A DNA stretch of 64,000 nucleotides. It comes from Petrosia ficiformis. Lineage: Eukaryota > Porifera > Demospongiae > Haplosclerida > Petrosiidae. A program made the translations under genes and the position numbers. Positions within the stretch are counted from its first letter, which is position 1, and every line of letters starts with the position of its first letter. The notes under the pieces were generated by a model. It made no database searches. It saw only the letters and a list, made by a program, of their open reading frames with translations, and was not told the origin of the DNA. The stretch spans positions 2,754,501 to 2,818,500 of the forward strand of contig OX345643.1 of the NCBI GenBank assembly GCA_947044365.1, written 5' to 3'. This document shows, piece by piece, positions 52,001 to 61,000 of this stretch.

Positions 52001-55000
52001 TTGTCACTCCATAACAACTCAAGAGGAAATAAGTTGTTTTATGGAGAGAGTTAAGCATTATCCTCTATCATATCTAATATTAAATGTCAATAAACTATCC
52101 TTTAAACTACAGGAGGTATGTAAGATGTGTCCATTTGTCCTATCATGCATCCAACCACCAACTATTCATTCATGTATTTAATCATGCATGTACAGTATAT
52201 ATATATATATATTATAGATATTGATGTCACTTCTGAAACATCACAAGCTATCAGGAGAATCTAAAAATGTGTCTACAGTTCATTTCGTAGAGACGTCCCC
52301 CTCAGTATTACGACAATTGCCTTGGATTGTGTTTCAAGAACATAAGGTTTGGATTAATGAATAAGACACACAAACGGATAGAAAACAAATTGTGTAATTA
52401 TAAATTAATTAGTTACCAAAAGAAAAGAAGGTGAATTGCTAATTGCTTTCAGCTCTCTAACTCAAGGTTCTAACTTACTTTCCTGGAAAGCTATTGATTT
52501 AAAATTTATGCTTCACTATGAGCATGAAGAGCTCGGTGAGCGCTTAAAAGTTTAGTAGTCCTAAGGGCAATGCCCACATTTTTACTCACCTGTATAACTT
52601 TCCCTAACACTCACTTAGTTAGACAGAAGACCTTTTAAGAAAGCCATAGATACCAAAAACCTGCTTCTTTGGGTGGAGGAAAGCAGTAAGGCGAGTGTTT
52701 TTTCGTTTTTTTTTCCTGTAACTTGGTTGTTGTTCTCAGAAATAATCTTGGAAGATATCACAAAAGACAGAGGTCCAAAAGGGCTTGGCATTTCATTTAA
52801 GGAATGCAAGCACTAGATTAAAACTGTCTTCACAACTTATTGAATTCATACATGTTGTACGAAATCTAAGTTTGTGTGTGGGTGGTGGAATGATAAAATT
52901 TTGCTAATTTCATGCCAGCTGTGAAAACCACGAAAAATTACACCTTTATCGTATGGAGATGGTCGAGAGCAATAGTAATTGTGGGTGAGAATTTGACAAA
53001 GTTCCAATGTCATTGCTAAGCAATAACTTTAGCATTTTTGATAATTAAAGTTGATTATATATGTTGATAGATCCTTCTTATCTTCTACAACAACCGACCC
53101 AATTCGGCTACAAAGACTTTGACTATTTAGAATATTATAAAGACCAAAGTAACAACAACGATTCTCTGTACAGAAATCAACAAAACCTTATATATCAAAA
53201 ATCGCTTAAGTTTCCAGGATGTTCTGTAACATGTTCATATAGGTGACGCATGCATATATTTGTCTACACATGTGTACAGTCTAGAAAATTTAAGATGAAT
53301 CCATCCCACATGGTACTATTTACATAAATAAACAGATTAATCATGTAAATACTTTTAATAACAATTATTATTACAGTCACCTTATCCAGTCTATCGCAAT
53401 GTACAAACATAAATTAATATTTATATAATTACAGGCCTACAACTAACTGTTTGTTGGTACAAATTTATTTTACATTACATAGTTAGTCATTTTTACTTCA
53501 TTCAGGAGGATGGTCCTAATTTGTCATTTGATGATGCGGCTATAATCTTAAAAAGGAAGGTTCTGAAGCCATCAGACTTCTCCTGTATACAACTAGTGTA
53601 TGGATATGCAGGAGATGGGAAGACACACTATATTCGTCAGCAGTTAGCTCAGAGTCCAGCTCATTTGACAATAGCTGTGAATGAGGCTTTTACTCCTTTT
53701 AATGCTATTAACAGTCTCAATACTCTACCTCATAGCACTAGTTACTGTGCTGTGTTTTTTAATTTCACTTTGATGCTGTATCAGGATGAGGAACAATCAT
53801 TATGTCTACCAGAGCTTGTGGAAACCATTGGATGGTTTTTCTTTAATCTTCTAGTACTTGGCTATGTTGAGGACCCATCCACTGGAGCCTCCTTTCGTTT
53901 TCCAGGAGGACAAAAGTGGGCAATATATATTGAAGTCCCCTCTCTTGATCATACATACAATCCTGAAAAGTCTCTACGAATATTTTATGAAAAGATTCCC
54001 TCATTGAGTATCTTGGGATCTCCTCATGTTATTGATTTAGCCACTCCATATGCTGTGGATCAAGATGTTCAGCTGGTGTGTAAATATTTGAGGGCATACA
54101 AGATTGGTGGAACCAAAGGAATAGATAGGCTGTACAAAGAAGGTTTGTGAATTCATCCAGTCATACATCTATGCCATTATTTGTCTGTATATTTATTTTT
54201 CCATGTTTTTTTTGTCGTTCATTGTTTTTTAATCATCCATTCTTTCATTCATTTATTGTTACTTTCATTTATGTATTGTGTCTTTCATTCACCATTATCA
54301 GGTCATTCCTTTTGGAAAAAACATCAAACACATCCAAACAAGAAAGTCAAATTCAGTGAAGACGAAAACCTCACAGAGGAGGAGTGTCATTCTCTGCTAT
54401 TAGAATTCATGCCCAAACATGTACATATACACAACACCAAGATCTCACAAAAATTGTTTGTCAGGTGATCTGATAATCACATAAACATGATATTATCTTT
54501 TGATTTCTAATCACATGATTTATAGTATATATCACATGATTACAGATATATGAAGAGGCGATGTGAATTTATGGACTCACATCCAGCATTTAATTTCAAC
54601 ACTGGTATTGGAGAACCCATTCAAGATGAGTCTGGACATACTTTGGTGGTGACTGATACTCGTCAGCTAGGATCTACCCTTATGAAAACAATGATTGAGG
54701 AAGTCAGCAACTTCTGTGATCCAGATATGATGAGAAACTGGTCCGCAAAACCTCATCAACAGGTTTGATTTTGTAGATTAATAGACTAACAGACAGACAG
54801 ATGAGTGCATAGACAGATGGTATTGCTATACACATAAGCTACTGTATGTATGTGAAAAGAATAGATAGATAGATGAATTAATAATCAGGATTTTTTAGTG
54901 ATTATCATTGCACATTCATTCATCTAGCTCATTTATGATTTTCGTGATGGAGTAGGTAGTTTTGGATTGATATCAGAGAACCTTCATGAACAACATAGAC

Positions 55001-58000
55001 AAAACTATAAGAAGATAGGATTTGAAATTCATTCCACCAGGTACATGTACATGTATATGTAATCTCATGTTTGTGAAGAAAAAGAAGTGCTTCTTTATTT
55101 AGTTAAACTGAGGGAACAATAATATCATTTTTTTAAACTTCAATTTCTTAGTAAACTACAAGACAGGAAGATATTAGATCAATATCTTGCTCGTGCTCTG
55201 AGTCTTCCCTTGGAGAAGGGAAAGTGTCTCTCTGCCATTGATGATTCAAACTATGTACTAACACTGGACTATACACTCAAAATGTTGAATATTCATGAGC
55301 GATATGAATGTGGTGTCCCTGTTATTATCAAAGGAGAGACTGGAGTGGGGAAGACGGCTCTAGTTGAAATGTTGAGTTGCCTGTGGAGCCATGCTCTACT
55401 TTACCTTTGGAACAAGGAAAAGAATACAATATTAGATACTATTCGTGATCTATTAAGGGAAAAAGCAGAGGACTCACTTGATAACTATCAGACTTGTGTA
55501 GAAATTGTAGAAGCTATTTCTTGTAGACAAGAAGTCTCAATTGACGATCTTATTATTTTGGGACAGATTCCTGATAGCTCTACAGACTCTGGTCAGTTTT
55601 ATTCACATCTTAAAACTCTACTTCTAAACATGGCTACGAATCCAGCTATTGCTTTGTTGAAAGGAGTGGAAGAAGCTACATCTTCTCTGGATGATGAGTT
55701 TGAGTTAGCTAGGACATCAAATTCAGCAGAAGTAAGCCTCTGTTTTATATATTATCTTTGGCAGGTAGGAAGTGTACATCTGCCATATAAATGCTGTGTT
55801 AAGCCTTGTTGAATGTGTTGCACAAAATGTCCATGTACCAACAAGCATATATGGATCACAAATTGACTTATCCAATCTGCATGGATAGTATAGTCTAGTT
55901 GAATTGTGGAGCACAATTTCAGGGAAAAGGGAAGTAATGCCTGTTGCTACAGTAGAGCTGTAAAACAAAATTGTTGTGTAGTTGAGTCACAGACATACTG
56001 ACTTAAAACGAACACAATCATCCTTTCAAACTTTTTCAATTATTGAACCTAATTTCTCATTCTTAGACAAACAAACATAGCACTCAACATCTGCACACTA
56101 CAATTTTTCCAACACTGTTTTACCTTCTTTCTAACAGTACTTTAGTATGCTCTGTGTCAAGGTATACAGTTTAAGATGTTTTTTATGTAAACTTTTACTT
56201 TATTAATTTTATTATCTCGAATTGTTGTATTCGACGAAAGTTAACACAGCAGATATACAGCAGTTGTACATGTCTTCCCAGGGTTCATGCTGTCTTGAAA
56301 TTATATATACTTGTAAGGTATCTCTCCCTCTCATATTTACTTTATTCTGTATTCTGTAGTACTCTTTCTATCTTCTCTTTTTCTCAGACTACAGCTCATC
56401 TTCTACATGCTGTATTAAATGCTGAAATTAAAAGTACTTTCCACAAACTGAATGTTCATGCTGGTAAGAATCATCCTTTTATTCATTCTCTTCCTTGTTC
56501 TTCTCCTCTCCATCCTCATTATCCTTTTTCTCGACAGCTCTTACACCTTCTGATATTAAGAAGTTTTTTGAACCTGTATTTCAACAAGGAAAAATATTTC
56601 AAACTGCTTATAGGAATGCCGATGAAAACAAGAAAGCTAAAATCAAGATGCCGTTTGTAACTGTAAGAACTCATCTCGTCTTTGTGTTTATCAAATTTAT
56701 TTATCTATCTATCATTCATTTATTTATATCCAGTCTATTTATCTATTGATTTGTCCATTGATTTCTATAAATGCATACCTTCATCTCTATTGCTGTATTC
56801 ATATGGTAGGTATTTTTAGATGAGGTAAATACTTCAACTTGTCTTGGCCTTTTCAAAGAAATCATTGTTGATAGAACCTTAGATGGAGAGGTTAGTTCCA
56901 ATATAATTATTTTACATGTCACACGATACTCACATAATTGTCACATGATTACAGAGCATACCAGAAAATATATTCATAGTAGCTGCTTGTAATCCTCATC
57001 GTGGTAACAGTATGGCTACACATGCAGAGGAGACTTGGTTACATTCCTCTTATTATGTGAGACCCCTTCATCCTACACTGGAGTACCTGATGTGGGATTA
57101 TGGGTGTCTGGATTGTTATCAGGAACATGACTACATCAGAACCAAAATGCAAATGTTGCATGGTGAACTACCAAACATTGAGGTATGTAGTATATACATG
57201 CGTGTATGTGTTTGTGCTTAACAAATTTGAAATTTAATTCATTTTAAACTTTAAATTTGGAAATGTCGCATAACTGATTTTAAAACTGATTGACGTGCTG
57301 AACATTTGAAAACTCAAAACAAGTTAGCTTTTTAAAAATACATCTTATACATAATGCACTTCAAAACGTATATCCTTACATAAATGCTATTGCATTAACC
57401 AATTCACCATGCATGGGATTATTTTAATTACAATTTTGTATAGCTTAGGGTCTGTAGTTGCATTTCAAAAATGAGCTTGATAGCCTGATGGTTAAACGTG
57501 AATCCTAGGTGTGGAACCTTTCTTTTTCTTTTTTCCTTTTTCAAATTCATAAAAGCAACGATGGAAATGAATCTCTTTAAAAATATCATAGTGGAAACAT
57601 AGTCATAAATAAAATTTGTGACAACATACATTTAAGAAGACCATTCATTGTTGGTGGGGAGTCTGGCATGTAGTGTGGTCAATGAGCACACTAATTATAA
57701 TCATCATGTACATTTCTGCACTAATATAATCATCATGTACATTTCTAAACATGAAGTACACTTTCATACTTATGCTCTTTGATCTCTAACAATGGCAGTC
57801 AGTTTAGAACTTAGTAAATGCCCTGGAAGAGTAAAGCTTTACCCAGCTCTGATGAAAACGAAATCTCTCTGTACCAAGTAGAACATTCCTATGATTGCTT
57901 TGTAGTGTCATCATTAATCATTACTGACTTTCTTATGTCTTGAAACCAAACAACAAATTATAGTTACAGTGGAACCCCCCTTAACGACCACCCCTGAACA

Positions 58001-61000
58001 GCGGTCACCTATAATATAACGGCCAGATGTCCTGGTCTGGATTCAAATTACACATACTTACCTGCTAAGGCAACCTCTGAAGAACGACCACCTCGCTATT
58101 GCATATAACGAACACTAGATGGTCCCTAACACTAGCTACACCATTGAGCAAAACGGCCGCGTGGCCACGCCCACGATATTAAAAATTAATCAACTCAACA
58201 GTGTACAGTAATACAATGTACGAATGAATAGTAAAACAATATTAAAACAAAAATGCACAAAATTCAAAGCAGCCCATTGCTGTTTAGTTTGCTACAGATA
58301 GTCTTGAGCTAAATTTAAAAAAACAATAATGTATGCACTTTAATTAAAAAAAAAAAAATGTATGCACTATTAATGAGTATTTATCACGTTCAGTTAATAA
58401 AAAGATTTTTTGAGTTATAATAAACTAAACCCCTCAGCAAAGGCCACCCCTATATAACGGCCAAAACACAATTCCCCTTGGGTGGCCGTTATACAGGGGT
58501 TCCACTGTATTTGTTTTTCCAGTTTTCTTATGATTTTTGTATAACTTTGCAGCATAACTATTTTCAGCTAGATTATTTTAATAATTATTTTCTACGAGGT
58601 GCTTCTAACTGCTGGTCTATAGATCGTATTGTAACCTGAGCTCATGCTCATTTACCTGGCATGCCCATTAAATGTCCAAGCGTCTCATAATGATGTAGTT
58701 TCCTTAACTACTTGGGAAAGCAATCATACAGATGGCTCTGTGGGGCCATAAAAATCTCAAACACATTTACATGGTTGTAAGTGGGCATTGCCATGCTGCC
58801 ATAACTGTTTATTGAGATCATTTCCGTCTTTGTATACATTAATTTCAGGAGCCCTTGGCTGACTTTGAGGTTGTTATTAAGGCTCTTTAGCATGGATAAA
58901 AAGCTTAGGAAAGTTGAGAGAAGTTTTAGCAATGTTGCAGACATTTCTGATATAATGCTGTGCTAGGTTAAATAAAGGTGTCTCTGCCTTTGCAATACAC
59001 ATAATTTTGTGTTTGAGATTAACTAATGTACATACTGTTCTTGTTGAATGTATTATAATTGCAATGACTTGTGGATTGATTATGTCTCTAATTTTTCAGG
59101 CGGCAACACTTGCTGATTTGATTGTTGAAAGTCAACTATTAATGAGAAGTTTTGCTAAGACACAGCTTATAAAACAAGGAATGAAACCAGAAGATGCTGA
59201 GGTCCTTTCTCTGTTTGTCTGTATATACATGTACATAATTATGTATTAATATTTCTATTAGGTATCTTCAAATAGTTGTGTCAGTCAGAGGGACATCCAA
59301 AGAGTGTTTACATTTTACCAATGGCTAATGTCAGTATATAAAAAGTTAAAACAACATGGTGAAAGGACAGATTATAGTCGTCGTGCTGTAATGGTGTCTT
59401 TAGGTATTGTATACTACATGAGACTCAACAATGAATATCGAGCCAAATACAAAAATGTTCTTGATAAGTGGGAACTCCAATCTGGAGAAATTAAGTTTTC
59501 AAATGCTTTTCAGGAAGAGCTTGATTGGTTTTGTAAAAGTATAATACAGCTTCCTGGTATCGCTAAAACTCAGGCTTTGAAAGAAAACGTTTTTGCTACC
59601 ATTGTCTGTACACTCACTCACACACCTCTTATAATTGTTGGGCCTCCAGGAAGTTCCAAGACCCTTTCATTTAATTTGGTGATTACCAATCTAAAGGGTC
59701 CAGAATCGAAAATGCCAAATCTGCGCATATTTAATAGCTTGGATCCTCATTTTTATCAATGCTCTCGTTGGACAACATCTAATGAGATACAGACTGTATT
59801 TTCAAGAGCAATTAACCGACAAAGAAGCCATCAAAACTTCTCATTGCCAATATACTCTGTTGTGTTCATGGATGAGGCAGGTTTGCCAGAAGAGAGTCAT
59901 GAATCTTTAAAGGTTCTTCATTACCATCTTGATAAACCAGTGGTGTCCTTTGTAGCAATATCAAACCATGTCCTTGATGCTGCAAAAACAAACCGTGCTG
60001 TGAGTCTTTTCCGACCTGGGTGTTCAAAAAAGGATTTGGAAACCTTAGCAAAAGGTTGTTGGTGTCCAACACCTGACAACCCACCACCTGAACTTGAAAA
60101 TGACTTGAATACTATTGTACAGTTTTGTCCAGCCTATGACAGTCTTATGGAGTCTGATAAATTGAGAAAATTCTTCGGGTTAAGAGATTTCATACATTTT
60201 ATTAACTACTTGAGAAGGAGACGAACAGAAGGACTAACACCACAGCTAGTGATGGAGGCACTTGAGAGGAATTTTAATGGAGTTTACTGGGCCCAGCCAG
60301 GAGAGAGGGAATCATTCCAAGTAATATGTCAATCATTCCTCAGTAAGGTATATAATTATGAAGGGATTGCCCTAAAGGGCCTGAAAATAAACACTGCATG
60401 CAGATAAGTCTTGATACACATAAATGTTGATATCAAGTACTTTTGCCACTGACAATGCCTAACAATACATTCTAGATAGGCAGAGATTGTCTTTAAAGTT
60501 AAGTGGCAAAACTACAAGTCATCATATAACTACCTTGAGCTACTACATATTTCTTTTCTGTCTACATTTCAGGGACTATCAAAGTAGTTTTAGTACATAT
60601 ACCAATTTATTTTAAATTAAATTTGTTGGGACAATTGTTGTACTGTTTTGTTTTTTTACCATGCATGCAAGTCAACCATGGCCCTAACACAATATTTGGC
60701 CATGGGAGTATAGCCCCACAAATAGGTTATTATTGAAGGCCAATATGCATTGTCAGCAATTTGATCATATCCTTCTTGAGCATGCTCAATGATTGTTAAA
60801 TTGACAAGTGGTTGTTTTGATAGCTGTATGTAGTTTATTAGCTTGATGCAATACTGTTACTCTGTTAGCTATGATGTAATTTTTTGTCTGTAGCTAATAT
60901 ATAGCCAGCTGCTTTCTATGTGTATATAGGAATGGAGATTTTCCCGGCCCCTTGTGTATTTATTTCTAAGCCAGTTATTCTCACTTGGCCCCAGTAGCAG

